In this document: piece after piece, positions 45,162-54,683 of the stretch | Layout of the letters: every line of letters begins with the position of its first letter | Numbering within the stretch: the stretch's first letter is position 1 | NCBI GenBank assembly: GCA_964353015.1 | Contig: CAYGUA010000010.1 | Location: 62,001 to 126,000 of the forward strand | From: JAMZMI01 sp964353015 | GTDB taxonomy: Bacteria; Bacteroidota; Bacteroidia; Cytophagales; Cyclobacteriaceae | Direction of reading: 5' to 3' | Length of the DNA stretch: 64,000 nt | Made by a program: the position numbers and the translations under genes | The notes under the pieces: generated by a model | The model's input: the letters and a program-made list of their open reading frames with translations, nothing else | Database searches by the model: none | What the model was told of the DNA's origin: nothing

Positions 45162-46373
45162 TCAGGATTTATTGAGTAGGTCTAAAAGCTGCTCCTTGAT
45201 CATCACTTTCATTTTTTGTTGATTCAGGTTTTTCTCAACCAATGGGTTCATTTGGCCGGTAGAAGATGAAAAATTTCCAGAGTTTTCAAGGTACTTAGTC
45301 AGGTCTTCACGATCCCGAATTAGCAAGTCCTCCAATACTTTGATTTGAAGTTTGCGTTGTTCTGCCGGTGACATCTCTCTATAAGTTTTGACACGTTTTC
45401 TAGCTACATTGATGAGAAAATCCCATTCTTTGAGCAGTTGTATTTTTGAAAACGCCTCCTTACGATCTTGTTTTGCCTTGAATTCACTCGGTTGATAGGA
45501 CTTGAGATTGTTTCGATATACTTCCAGCGTCTTCAGCGGAACAGATTCTTTTCCTGAAAGGTATCCATCTAGTTCTCTGATTAATGCTTTAACATCCATC
45601 GATTGGTTTTGTGGACGCTGTGTAGGCTTAAGGTGTTTATTGAAAAGATCAACCAAAGGGCCATAGTCTTCCTTGGGAATTTTGCCCAGATCATCCCATC
45701 GCTGCTTGAGGTCTTTTACTTTTTCAAATCGTTCTTTTCCATGAACGTTTGTCAATTTTTCAGCTTCCTTAACAAGAAGTTGATAGGCTGCTTTGTTTTT
45801 TTCGCCAAGTCGCTTTTTATCTTCATAAAAAGCCTTCTTCTTATCGAAAAAGCCAGATACGACTGACCAGAAAGCTTCTTCTAACTCCTCCTGTTCTTCT
45901 TCTATCGCATTGCCTGTTTTGATCCAACGGGTTTTAATGTCGTGAATTTCTTCAGTTGCTTCTTTCCAATTGAATTTATCTGCAGCAATTTTAACCTCTT
46001 CGATCAAAGTTTTTTTGATTTCAGAATTTCTTTCCCTGTTTTTCGAGATTATATCATGTAAGATCGCTTCCTGTGTGGTCAGTTTGTCTAGCAACGATTG
46101 ATAGTCGCCAAGACCATCATGTGTAGGTATGAGTTCTTTTAAATGCAGAAGTTTCATTAAAAAAGAACCTTTATTCACAGATTCTTCAATTATTTTCTCC
46201 AACTCTACCACCTTGGTTTCTAGTTCGTAGAAGCGCTCCTCAAAATATTGAAATGAGCTTTCAGGATTGTCATCTTTTACTTCACCGATGGCCCTGTCTG
46301 TATATGGACCCCAGGCTTTCAAAATGACCTTATTTCCTTGAATAGTACCGTATTTGTTTCCCTTCTCCTCCAC
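45162..46373 (-). CDS. DUF349 coiled-coil protein
   Basis: A 403-residue charged helical protein. The repeat of the DUF349 family is visible at about 155-205 (FNWKEATEEIHDIKTRWIKTG..EEQEELEEAFWSV) and again around 210-250 (FEKVKDLKQRWDDLGKIPKED). DUF349 proteins are soluble coiled coils of unknown role; some relate to DNA damage or the RNA-degradation machinery. It is divergent from ettA with 79 bases between them. No membrane segment. Confidence 0.85.
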   Translation of the reverse strand: MEEKGNKYGTIQGNKVILKAWGPYTDRAIGEVKDDNPESSFQYFEERFYELETKVVELEKIIEESVNKGSFLMKLLHLKELIPTHDGLGDYQSLLDKLTTQEAILHDIISKNRERNSEIKKTLIEEVKIAADKFNWKEATEEIHDIKTRWIKTGNAIEEEQEELEEAFWSVVSGFFDKKKAFYEDKKRLGEKNKAAYQLLVKEAEKLTNVHGKERFEKVKDLKQRWDDLGKIPKEDYGPLVDLFNKHLKPTQRPQNQSMDVKALIRELDGYLSGKESVPLKTLEVYRNNLKSYQPSEFKAKQDRKEAFSKIQLLKEWDFLINVARKRVKTYREMSPAEQRKLQIKVLEDLLIRDREDLTKYLENSGNFSSSTGQMNPLVEKNLNQQKMKVMIKEQLLDLLNKS

Positions 46374-46412
46374 AAATATTGAAAAGTGAATTTATTATTA
46401 ATGCTGATTTAG

Positions 46413-46437
46413 AATTGATGTAAATTCGACATCAATT
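46413..46437. promoter_or_regulatory. Inverted repeat between DUF349 and ettA genes
   Basis: Perfect 9-bp inverted repeat AATTGATGT / ACATCAATT with a seven-base spacer, in the divergent intergenic gap, 16 bases before the ettA start. It could be an operator or the leader hairpin of ettA mRNA. No T-run, so it is not a terminator. Confidence 0.45.
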
Positions 46438-46452
46438 TGAAAAAACTCAACC

Positions 46453-48135
46453 ATGTCTGACGAAAAAATTATATTCTCGATGGCTGGGGTAAATAAATTT
46501 TACCCCCCAAAGAAACAAGTTTTAAAGAACATTTACCTCTCCTTTTTCTATGGAGCTAAAATTGGCGTGCTTGGATTGAACGGATCGGGCAAGTCTTCGT
46601 TGCTGAGAATCATCGCAGGAATAGATAAAGAATATCAAGGTGATGTGGTTTCTTCTGCTGGATTTAGTGTCGGAATGCTCGAACAAGAGCCAAAACTAGA
46701 TCCAACTAAGACTGTAAAAGAAGTCATCAGTGAAGCAGTTTCTGAAATCACTGATTTGCTTAAAGAATACGATGAGATCAATTTGAAATTTGGCGAACCT
46801 GAAATTTTGGATGATCCAGATAAAATGAATGCCCTTATTGAAAAGCAGGGCAAGGTGCAGGAGAAGCTTGATCATGTGGGAGCATGGGAACTGGATACAA
46901 AACTTGAAAGGGCGATGGATGCACTCAGGACGCCACCTGAAGATGCGATTATCAAGAACTTATCGGGTGGAGAGAAAAGGAGAGTTGCGTTGTGTAGGCT
47001 GCTGCTACAAAAGCCTGATGTGCTTTTGCTTGATGAGCCAACCAACCATCTCGATGCAGAATCGGTTCATTGGCTTGAGCAGCATCTGCAGCAATATGAA
47101 GGAACCGTAATTGCGGTAACCCATGATAGATATTTCCTTGATAATGTGGCCGGTTGGATTTTGGAACTGGATAGAGGTGAAGGCATTCCGTGGAAAGGAA
47201 ATTACTCCAGCTGGCTGGATCAAAAGCAGAAAAGATTAAAACAGGAAGAGAAAACCGAATCTAAAAGACAAAAAACACTTGAGCGCGAGCTGGAGTGGGT
47301 AAGAATGTCGCCGAAAGGGCGTCAGGCCAAAGGAAAAGCCAGATTGGGTGCCTACGATAAGTTATTAGGTCAGGAGGGCAAGGAGAAAGAAAAACAATTG
47401 GAGTTATACATCCCGCCAGGTCCACGACTAGGGGCGAAAGTTATTGAAGCGAAAGGAGTGTCTAAATCCTATGGTGATAAAATGTTATTTGAGAATCTGA
47501 CATTTAGTTTGCCACAAGGGGGAATTGTAGGCGTGGTAGGACCAAATGGTGCGGGGAAAACAACACTTTTCAACCTGATCACTGGCAGAGAAAAACCAGA
47601 CGCAGGAACGTTTGAAGTAGGGGAAACTGTGCAAATGGCTTATGTCGATCAGGAACATGACGACCTTAAACCTGATTTAACTGTTTTTCAAACCATTTCT
47701 GGCGGTAATGAAATCATACTTCTTGGCGGCAAGGAAATGAATGCTCGCGCATACGTAAGCAGGTTTAACCTGGCTGGTTCAGATCAGGAAAAGAAAGTAG
47801 GTGTACTGTCAGGTGGTGAACGCAACCGGGTTCATTTGGCAATCACCATGAAGCAAGGAGCCAACCTGATTCTATTGGATGAACCTACTAATGATTTGGA
47901 TATAAACACGCTTCGGGCGCTTGAAGAAGGGCTCGAAAATTTCGCTGGATGTGCGGTGGTAATCAGTCACGACAGGTGGTTTTTAGATAGGGTTGCAACT
48001 CACATTTTGGCTTATGAAGGTGACTCACAGGTTTATTGGTTTGAGGGCAACTATTCCGACTATGAAGAGAACAGGAAGAAACGCTTGGGGGATAAAGAGC
48101 CGACCAGGATTAAGTATAGGAAGTTGATGAAGTAG
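46453..48135 (+). CDS. ettA: ABC-F protein EttA (translational throttle)
   Basis: A 560-residue soluble ABC-F ATPase with two ABC domains. First: Walker A GLNGSGKSS (about 40), signature LSGGEKRRVALCR, Walker B VLLLDEPTNHLD. Second: Walker A GPNGAGKTT, signature LSGGERNRVHLA, Walker B LILLDEPTNDLD. The inter-domain linker, with WVRMSPKGRQAKGKARLGAYDKLL, is the P-site tRNA-interacting region typical of EttA. It regulates the first elongation steps according to ADP/ATP level. Confidence 0.96.
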   Translation: MSDEKIIFSMAGVNKFYPPKKQVLKNIYLSFFYGAKIGVLGLNGSGKSSLLRIIAGIDKEYQGDVVSSAGFSVGMLEQEPKLDPTKTVKEVISEAVSEITDLLKEYDEINLKFGEPEILDDPDKMNALIEKQGKVQEKLDHVGAWELDTKLERAMDALRTPPEDAIIKNLSGGEKRRVALCRLLLQKPDVLLLDEPTNHLDAESVHWLEQHLQQYEGTVIAVTHDRYFLDNVAGWILELDRGEGIPWKGNYSSWLDQKQKRLKQEEKTESKRQKTLERELEWVRMSPKGRQAKGKARLGAYDKLLGQEGKEKEKQLELYIPPGPRLGAKVIEAKGVSKSYGDKMLFENLTFSLPQGGIVGVVGPNGAGKTTLFNLITGREKPDAGTFEVGETVQMAYVDQEHDDLKPDLTVFQTISGGNEIILLGGKEMNARAYVSRFNLAGSDQEKKVGVLSGGERNRVHLAITMKQGANLILLDEPTNDLDINTLRALEEGLENFAGCAVVISHDRWFLDRVATHILAYEGDSQVYWFEGNYSDYEENRKKRLGDKEPTRIKYRKLMK

Positions 48136-48440
48136 TCCATGTGGCCTTATTCTATCTCTAACTTATAAAAATCTAGTGAGTAGTTAAAAACTAGAGCATT
48201 ATTTTCATGTATTCGATTAAATCAACTTACAGTGTCAACATTTGTTGTCATAGGATTTTCTAATTCAAAAGCCATTTTTCATTATTAGATAATTGAAATT
48301 GTACTTATAATCTATTTTGTCCCAGAGGTTTACAGGCTTTTTCCATTTCTATTGGTTACTTTTGCACCCTGATTTTGAAACAGGATGGCTTCTTTTTCAA
48401 AATTTTAGAGCATAGAAATAGTATAAAGACAGAATAAAAA
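48136..48440. other. Leader region upstream of the leu operon
   Basis: 305 bases without a credible gene. It should contain the promoter and leader of leuC-leuD-cimA/leuA-leuB. A near-palindrome CCTG-ATTTTGAAA-CAGG lies at about 48369-48386. I found no leader peptide with leucine codons and no clear attenuator. Confidence 0.45.
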
Positions 48441-49838
48441 ATGGGAAAGACGCTATTTGATAAGGTTTGGGATTCACACGTAGTACGTCAGATTGAAGGC
48501 GGCCCGGATGTGTTTTTCATAGATAGACACATGGTGCATGAAGTGACCAGTCCGGTTGCTTTTCTTGGTTTGAAAACCCGTGGTATTGGCGTGTTGCACC
48601 CAAACAGGACTTTTGCGACCGCAGATCACAACACCCCGACAATCAACCAACATCTTCCTGTACAAGATCCACTTTCGGCGGGTCAGTTGAAAGCGCTTGA
48701 GGAAAATGCAAAGGAACATGGCATTTCTCATTGGGGATTGGGGCATGAGAAAAATGGAATCGTACATGTTGTAGGTCCAGAATACGGAATTACGCTTCCC
48801 GGAGCAACAATTGTTTGCGGAGATTCACATACTTCTACGCATGGGGCTTTTGGTGCCATCGCATTCGGTATTGGTACATCTGAGGTGGAAATGGTGCTTG
48901 CTACACAATGTATCATGCAGCCAAAACCTAAGAAGATGCGAATCAACATCAATGGCGCACTTCAAGTAGGTGTGACTCCAAAAGATGTGGCTTTGTTTAT
49001 CATTTCTCAGCTCACAACTTCGGGAGCGACTGGCTATTTTGTAGAATATGCCGGTGATGTTTTTGAAAACATGAGCATGGAAGGTAGAATGACTGTCTGC
49101 AACCTGAGTATTGAAATGGGGGCTAGAGGCGGCATGATTGCTCCTGATGAAAAAACATTTGAATATATCAAAGGTCGTGAGTTTACTCCAAAAGGAGCAG
49201 CTTGGGACAAAGCAATGGAATATTGGGAAACCTTGAAAACTGATGCTGATGCAACTTTTGACAAAGAGTTAACCTTTGACGGTTCGAAAATAGAGCCGAT
49301 GATTACCTATGGTACCAATCCAGGAATGGGAATGGGCATTGGCAATATCATCCCAACTGCTGAATCGCTGGAAGGTGGTGTTGCTACATACAAAAAATCA
49401 TTGGGATATATGGGCTTCAATGAAGGGGAGTCCATGATCGGAAAGCCTGTTGACTATGTGTTCATAGGAAGCTGTACCAATGGTAGGATAGAAGATTTCA
49501 GAGCATTTGCATCATTGGTCAAAGGAAAGAAAAAAGCTGATAATGTGACAGCATGGTTGGTTCCAGGATCGCACAAAGTAGAAGCTGCTATTAAGGAAGA
49601 AGGTCTTTTAGATATTCTAACAGAAGCTGGATTCGAATTGAGAGAACCTGGTTGCTCTGCATGTTTGGCGATGAATGATGATAAAGTACCTGCCGGAAAA
49701 CTTGCGGTAAGTACATCAAACAGGAATTTTGAAGGAAGACAGGGTCCAGGATCAAGAACACTCTTGGCTAGTCCGCTAGTCGCTGCGGCAAGTGCAGTAA
49801 CAGGAGTTGTTACGGATCCAAGGGAGTTGATGGTTTGA
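48441..49838 (+). CDS. leuC: 3-isopropylmalate dehydratase large subunit
   Basis: A 465-residue aconitase-family subunit that holds the 4Fe-4S cluster. The first cysteine ligand is in VFIGSCTNGRIEDFRA; the CxxC pair is in REPGCSACLAMN. IVCGDSHTSTHGAFGAIAFGIGTSEVE and KPVDYVF support it. With LeuD it isomerises 2-isopropylmalate, and it can also serve citramalate. It is first in the leuC-leuD-synthase-leuB group. Confidence 0.98.
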   Translation: MGKTLFDKVWDSHVVRQIEGGPDVFFIDRHMVHEVTSPVAFLGLKTRGIGVLHPNRTFATADHNTPTINQHLPVQDPLSAGQLKALEENAKEHGISHWGLGHEKNGIVHVVGPEYGITLPGATIVCGDSHTSTHGAFGAIAFGIGTSEVEMVLATQCIMQPKPKKMRININGALQVGVTPKDVALFIISQLTTSGATGYFVEYAGDVFENMSMEGRMTVCNLSIEMGARGGMIAPDEKTFEYIKGREFTPKGAAWDKAMEYWETLKTDADATFDKELTFDGSKIEPMITYGTNPGMGMGIGNIIPTAESLEGGVATYKKSLGYMGFNEGESMIGKPVDYVFIGSCTNGRIEDFRAFASLVKGKKKADNVTAWLVPGSHKVEAAIKEEGLLDILTEAGFELREPGCSACLAMNDDKVPAGKLAVSTSNRNFEGRQGPGSRTLLASPLVAAASAVTGVVTDPRELMV

Positions 49839-49839
49839 T

Positions 49840-50062
49840 TTGGCTTTGGTTTTTAGCTATTGGCCTTTAGCCGGAGTTAAGAGATAAAACAACTCATATA
49901 TCGACTTTATGTAAGTTTCCAAGATTCTGAAAAATTCATAGAAACTAAGTATTGTCCTTAAGAAAATAGATTAGTATAAATGGACGGTAATTCACAAGGA
50001 ATTATTGTTTTGATAAGAAGTGAATACCAAGAGCTAATGGCCAAGCGCCAAAAGCCAAAAGC
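49840..50062. repeat. Inverted-repeat-flanked intergenic element between leuC and leuD
   Basis: The left end (49840-49872) and right end (50027-50062) are imperfect inverted repeats built from GGCTTTTGG / GGCC-TTAGC words, bounding about 150 bases of AT-rich sequence with no gene. The size and ends resemble a dispersed non-coding repeat or a long hairpin in the leu mRNA. No transposase is present. Confidence 0.45.
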
Positions 50063-50070
50063 AATAAAAA

Positions 50071-50667
50071 ATGGCATACGATAAATTTACAGTACTAAAA
50101 ACTACTGCTGTTCCACTTCCGATTGAAAATGTGGATACTGATCAGATCATTCCTGCCCGTTTCTTGAAAGCCACTACGCGTGAGGGTTTTGGTGACAATC
50201 TTTTCAGAGATTGGAGATACAACACCGATGGCAGTCCAAAAGAAGATTTCATTTTGAATAACCCTATCTATGGAGGTAAAATTCTGGTAGGAGGTAAAAA
50301 CTTTGGATCTGGTTCTTCCAGAGAGCATGCTGCATGGGCGGTTTATGACTATGGATTCAGATGTGTGATTTCGAGCTTTTTTGCTGATATTTTTAAAGGA
50401 AACTGCTTGAATATTGGTGTGCTTCCAGCGCAGGTAAGTGCTGAATTTCTAGATAAGATTTTCAAAGCCATTGAGGCGGATCCCAAAGCCGAAATTGAAG
50501 TGAGTTTACCAACACAAACTGTAACGATACTAGCAACCGGTGAATCGGAAAGTTTTGATATCAACTCTTACAAAAAAGGAAACATGCTCAACGGTTTCGA
50601 TGATATCGATTACTTGCAGAATATGAAAACTGAAATTGAGCAATTTGCTCAAAATCGTCCAATCTAA
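50071..50667 (+). CDS. leuD: 3-isopropylmalate dehydratase small subunit
   Basis: A 198-residue swivel-domain partner of LeuC. ENVDTDQIIPARFLK, FGSGSSREHAAWAVYDYGFRCVISSFFADIFKGN (seen in parts) and a GSGSSREHA substrate loop are diagnostic. It is separated from leuC by the unusual 232-base repeat-bearing gap rather than the usual short spacer. Confidence 0.98.
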   Translation: MAYDKFTVLKTTAVPLPIENVDTDQIIPARFLKATTREGFGDNLFRDWRYNTDGSPKEDFILNNPIYGGKILVGGKNFGSGSSREHAAWAVYDYGFRCVISSFFADIFKGNCLNIGVLPAQVSAEFLDKIFKAIEADPKAEIEVSLPTQTVTILATGESESFDINSYKKGNMLNGFDDIDYLQNMKTEIEQFAQNRPI

Positions 50668-50735
50668 AATATTGAATCCAGAGACAATGGCCATAATATT
50701 GATTATCATGGCTATTGCTTTTTAAAAGAATTGGT

Positions 50736-52268
50736 TTGAAAGTAGAAATCCTCGATACCACGCTCAGAGACGGAGAGCAAACTTCCGGTGTATCATTTAC
50801 CGATAGCGAAAAGCTAACGATAGCCCAGCTATTGCTAGAAGAGCTTCGCGTAGATCGATTGGAGGTAGCTTCGGCCAGAGTTTCAGAGGGCGAATTCAAA
50901 GGAGCGAAAAAAATTCTTGATTGGGCATCTCAAAATGGCTACATCGGTCAGGTTGAGATTTTGGGATTTGTTGATCATACACTTTCAGTGGATTGGATCA
51001 AGAATTCTGGAGGGCAGGTGATCAATTTACTTTGTAAAGGCTCAAGGAAACATTGCGAAAAGCAGCTTAAAAAAACAGTTGAGGAGCATTTAGCTGATAT
51101 CGCTCAGACGATTAATTATGCAACTGACCAAAATCTAACGGTGAATGTCTACCTCGAGGATTGGTCCAACGGTATGCGTACTTCACCTGATTACGTAGAT
51201 CAGATGATTGGAGGGCTGCTCAAATTGAACGTAAAGCGTATCATGTTGCCAGATACATTAGGGATTTTGAATCATAAAGAGGCTGCAGATTTTTGTGGGC
51301 AAATGACAAGCAAATTCCCGACAGCACATTTTGATTTTCACGCGCACAACGATTACGATTTATCCACAGCCAACGTGTATTCTGCGATAGAAGCGGGCAT
51401 CAATGGCATTCACACTACATTAAACGGACTTGGCGAACGTGCCGGCAATGTGCCACTTTCAAGTGTGATTGGCATTGTTAAAGATCATTTGCATGGTGAG
51501 ATGAATGTCGATGAAACCAAACTTTATAAGGTTTGTAAAATCGTTGAGTCATTTTCAGGGATCAGAATACCAGCAAATAAGCCATTGGTAGGTGAGTTTG
51601 TATTTACACAGACAAGTGGCATTCATGCCGATGGAGATAGTAAAGACAATCTATATCACAATGGATTGAACCCTGAGCGCTTTGGAAGAAGTTATTCTTA
51701 CGCTTTAGGTAAAATGTCGGGCAAGGCGAGCATCAAAAAGAATTTGGACGAGCTGGGAATAGAGCTGAGCAAGGAGGAGACAAAAAAGATCACCCAAAAG
51801 ATCATTGAACTAGGAGATAAAAAGGAATCCATCACCAAGGAAGATTTACCCTTTATTATCAATGATGTCTTGCGCAGTGAAAAAATTGAAAGGCATGTAG
51901 TCATTAAAAATTATTCCCTTTCTGTGGCCCAAGGTCTTCGATCGATGGCCACTTTGAGCATTGAGATTGGAGGGAAAACGTATGAAAAGACTGCTTCGGG
52001 AGATGGACAATATGATGCATTCATGAATTCACTTCATGCCATATATGCTGAATTTGGAGAAACACTTCCGAGACTTGTGGACTATGAAGTGCAGATTCCT
52101 CCGGGTGGTGAAACGGATGCCTTGGTGATCACAACGATCAGTTGGGAAAATGGCAAAACATTCAAAACTCGTGGACTAGATTCTGACCAAACTGTGGCTG
52201 CTATCAAAGCGACTATCAAAATGCTCAATATTATCAAAAATCATAATGGTGAGGCCGACTCGATATAA
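50736..52268 (+). CDS. cimA: Citramalate / 2-isopropylmalate synthase (CimA-like)
   Basis: About 510 residues from TTG at 50736 (a TTG seven codons earlier is also open). The catalytic TIM barrel shows LDTTLRDGEQTSGVSF and metal ligands HAHNDYDLS. GLGERAGN and the C-terminal LeuA regulatory domain follow. Throughout the N-terminal half it resembles, from memory, Leptospira citramalate synthase: VDRLEVASARVSEGE, EILGFVD, VNVYLEDWSNG, FTQTSGIHADGD. The tyrosine in VYLEDW is one I recall as tied to pyruvate specificity. So it likely condenses pyruvate with acetyl-CoA toward isoleucine; leucine synthesis remains possible. Confidence 0.72.
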   Translation: MKVEILDTTLRDGEQTSGVSFTDSEKLTIAQLLLEELRVDRLEVASARVSEGEFKGAKKILDWASQNGYIGQVEILGFVDHTLSVDWIKNSGGQVINLLCKGSRKHCEKQLKKTVEEHLADIAQTINYATDQNLTVNVYLEDWSNGMRTSPDYVDQMIGGLLKLNVKRIMLPDTLGILNHKEAADFCGQMTSKFPTAHFDFHAHNDYDLSTANVYSAIEAGINGIHTTLNGLGERAGNVPLSSVIGIVKDHLHGEMNVDETKLYKVCKIVESFSGIRIPANKPLVGEFVFTQTSGIHADGDSKDNLYHNGLNPERFGRSYSYALGKMSGKASIKKNLDELGIELSKEETKKITQKIIELGDKKESITKEDLPFIINDVLRSEKIERHVVIKNYSLSVAQGLRSMATLSIEIGGKTYEKTASGDGQYDAFMNSLHAIYAEFGETLPRLVDYEVQIPPGGETDALVITTISWENGKTFKTRGLDSDQTVAAIKATIKMLNIIKNHNGEADSI

Positions 52269-52353
52269 GAGGCGGAAGAATAAAACAAATACAAACAATA
52301 TCACCGGGACTTAATTTCCGGACTTTTTTAATAGCATAAAATTCTCGTAAACA

Positions 52354-53406
52354 ATGAATTACAAAATCGCAACACTTCCGGGTGATGGTATCGGGCCGGA
52401 AATCGTAGATCAGGCCATCAAGGTCATGAATGCTATCGGAGTAAAATACGGACATTCATTTGATTTCGAATTTGCGCCAACTGGGGCTTCAGCCATTGAT
52501 TTGGTAGGTGAACCTTATCCAGAATCTACGCATCAGATTTGTATGGATGCAGACGCGGTTCTATTCGGTGCAATCGGCGATCCTAAATATGACAATGATC
52601 CTAAAGCTAAGGTGCGTCCAGAGCAAGGATTGTTGCTTATGAGAAAAAAACTTGGGCTTTATGCCAACATAAGACCAGTAGCTACTTTTCCAGCTTTGAT
52701 CGACAAAAGTCCATTGAAAAATGATCGAGTTGAAGGTGCTGATTTTGTGGTAATCAGAGAATTAACTGGAGGAATTTACTTCGGTGATAAAGGAAGATCA
52801 GAAGATCTTACTTCAGCTTTTGACAACTGTGTGTACACCACTCATGAAATTGAGAGAATTCTAAAGCTTGCATTTGAATACGCCGGCAACAGAGATAAGC
52901 GTCTCACTATTGTGGATAAAGCAAATGTGCTTTGTACCTCAAGATTGTGGAGAGAGATTTCTCAAAAAATGGAAAAGGACTATCCGGAAATCACTGTTGA
53001 CTACATGTTTGTGGACAATGCAGCCATGCAGCTGGTACAATGGCCAAAGAAATTTGATGTGATGGTTACCGAAAATATGTTTGGAGATATTCTATCGGAT
53101 GAAGCGAGTGTGATCACAGGTTCACTAGGTCTGCTACCTTCAGCTTCTGTTGGTCTTCATACGTCGGTGTTTGAACCTATTCATGGTTCGTATCCGCAAG
53201 CTGCAGGTAAGAATATTGCCAATCCAGTTGCTACAATTCTTTCAGCTGCTATGCTCTTGGATTCATTGAATTTATTTGAAGAAGCCAAAGCTATTAGAGA
53301 TGCAGTAAATGCTTCTCTGGAAGCCAATTATGTGACGGAAGATATATCTAAAGAAGCCTCAAAATCTACTTCGGAAGTAGGTGATTGGATTGCCGCTCAG
53401 ATTTAA
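52354..53406 (+). CDS. leuB: 3-isopropylmalate dehydrogenase
   Basis: A 350-residue NAD-dependent decarboxylating dehydrogenase. Start IATLPGDGIGPEIVDQAIKV; VVIRELTGGIYFGDKG carries the family loop; VTENMFGDILSDEASVITGSLGLLPSAS and HGSYPQAAGKNIANPVA are signatures. It oxidises 3-isopropylmalate, and can act on 3-methylmalate in the citramalate route. Last gene of the operon, before a strong terminator. Confidence 0.97.
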   Translation: MNYKIATLPGDGIGPEIVDQAIKVMNAIGVKYGHSFDFEFAPTGASAIDLVGEPYPESTHQICMDADAVLFGAIGDPKYDNDPKAKVRPEQGLLLMRKKLGLYANIRPVATFPALIDKSPLKNDRVEGADFVVIRELTGGIYFGDKGRSEDLTSAFDNCVYTTHEIERILKLAFEYAGNRDKRLTIVDKANVLCTSRLWREISQKMEKDYPEITVDYMFVDNAAMQLVQWPKKFDVMVTENMFGDILSDEASVITGSLGLLPSASVGLHTSVFEPIHGSYPQAAGKNIANPVATILSAAMLLDSLNLFEEAKAIRDAVNASLEANYVTEDISKEASKSTSEVGDWIAAQI

Positions 53407-53437
53407 GGTTGAAAATTTACTCGGTTTAAATAAATTG

Positions 53438-53467
53438 AAACCCTGAACGTAAAAATTCAGGGTTTTT
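53438..53467 (+). terminator. Rho-independent terminator after leuB
   Basis: 10-bp stem AAACCCTGAA (53438-53447) / TTCAGGGTTT (53456-53465) with an eight-base loop and following T residues. Confidence 0.92.
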
Positions 53468-53509
53468 TATTGAATGATAATTAAGTTATTTGAACAGGTG
53501 ATCACCTTG

Positions 53510-54508
53510 TTAATTTCCGATTGTATTCATCCCCACGATTTCCTTCAAAAAACGGACAGTTTCTTCTTCCACGTTTGATACATCTTTGGAGGTAAGACTT
53601 GAGCCGATAACATGATGACCAGCTTCAGGAAATGAAACCTTCCTTTTCAAATTAGCAGGTGTACCAAGCTGATCGTACATTGCCAGCATTGCGGGAACGG
53701 ACACTGTATTGTCCTGAATTGAATCATTTTTATAGAAATAACCTAAAAAAACAGGTTGAGTTACTGCCTTAAATGTTTCAGGAGTCATCGTTTCATCAAT
53801 TAGGGCGCGGAGCTCGGTCAACACTTCGAGATGGTATTTGTTGGTCCAATAATTGGCGCTAACGCTATCCAGAGGCCATTCATTGTAATCGCTTCCTTTG
53901 ACCAATTTCGCCATTTGAAGTCCCCAAGGTTTCGCCAGAAGAAAAGACGAGGAATTGTAAAGGTCAATATTTGGCGAATAAAGAACAATCGCGGCAATGT
54001 CTGGCTGATTTTCTGCTAAATATAAACCATAGGTTCCCCCAGTGCTGGTTGTTAACAATATCACTTTTTCGCCAATTTTCATTCCTACAGCGATAGCTTC
54101 CTTTGCGCTTTCAATCAATTGATTTGCAGTTAAAGTCAGCATTGGTTTTTCTTCATCTATACCATGTCCAGTTAATCTTGGTAGATAGAGATTACAACCA
54201 AATTTTTTAGCCAGGTTTTTATGAATTGGATCACCTTCTTTTTGACTGGCTGAGAAGCCATGAAGGTAAACCATGCTGTATTCCGTCTTTTTTGGGATCG
54301 AATCAAACCAAATGATTCTGGCTTCATTGTCCGGTTTTATTTGAGTGTTTGATGATTCCTGTCTGTTGATAATTTCTTCTAAATCATTTAAATCTGATGT
54401 TAAATCAGGAAGTGTTTTGTCAATGGGACCAATGTCTACTTTAGGTCCGAAAAGGTAAGTGGCACCTAGCAGGAGTATAATTCCTGACATCCATTTGAAG
54501 ACTTTCAT
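53510..54508 (-). CDS. Alpha/beta hydrolase, membrane-anchored
   Basis: A 332-residue hydrolase with one N-terminal hydrophobic segment (about 5-22). LHGFSASQKEGDP is the oxyanion-side loop. The nucleophile elbow reads TTSTGGTYG in place of GxSxG, with the serine likely in TST. The catalytic His is in FPEAGHHVIGSS and the acid probably in YKNDSIQDN. It is probably periplasmic or membrane-anchored and cleaves esters. The substrate is unknown. Its promoter side abuts the medium-chain reductase gene cluster. Confidence 0.82.
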   Translation of the reverse strand: MKVFKWMSGIILLLGATYLFGPKVDIGPIDKTLPDLTSDLNDLEEIINRQESSNTQIKPDNEARIIWFDSIPKKTEYSMVYLHGFSASQKEGDPIHKNLAKKFGCNLYLPRLTGHGIDEEKPMLTLTANQLIESAKEAIAVGMKIGEKVILLTTSTGGTYGLYLAENQPDIAAIVLYSPNIDLYNSSSFLLAKPWGLQMAKLVKGSDYNEWPLDSVSANYWTNKYHLEVLTELRALIDETMTPETFKAVTQPVFLGYFYKNDSIQDNTVSVPAMLAMYDQLGTPANLKRKVSFPEAGHHVIGSSLTSKDVSNVEEETVRFLKEIVGMNTIGN

Positions 54509-54683
54509 AGGGGGTGTAGCGGTTTATAAATAGTGATTGAAAAAGCAGGCTTTTTTGTTGTATTAAGATTTACAATCAATTGGCAATTAATACTTAGCAA
54601 GCCTCTTGCTTAAATATTATGAATAGTGTTGATAATTCCAATTGGAGTGAAGTATTCTTTATTTTGGAGGCAACATTGGTTTC

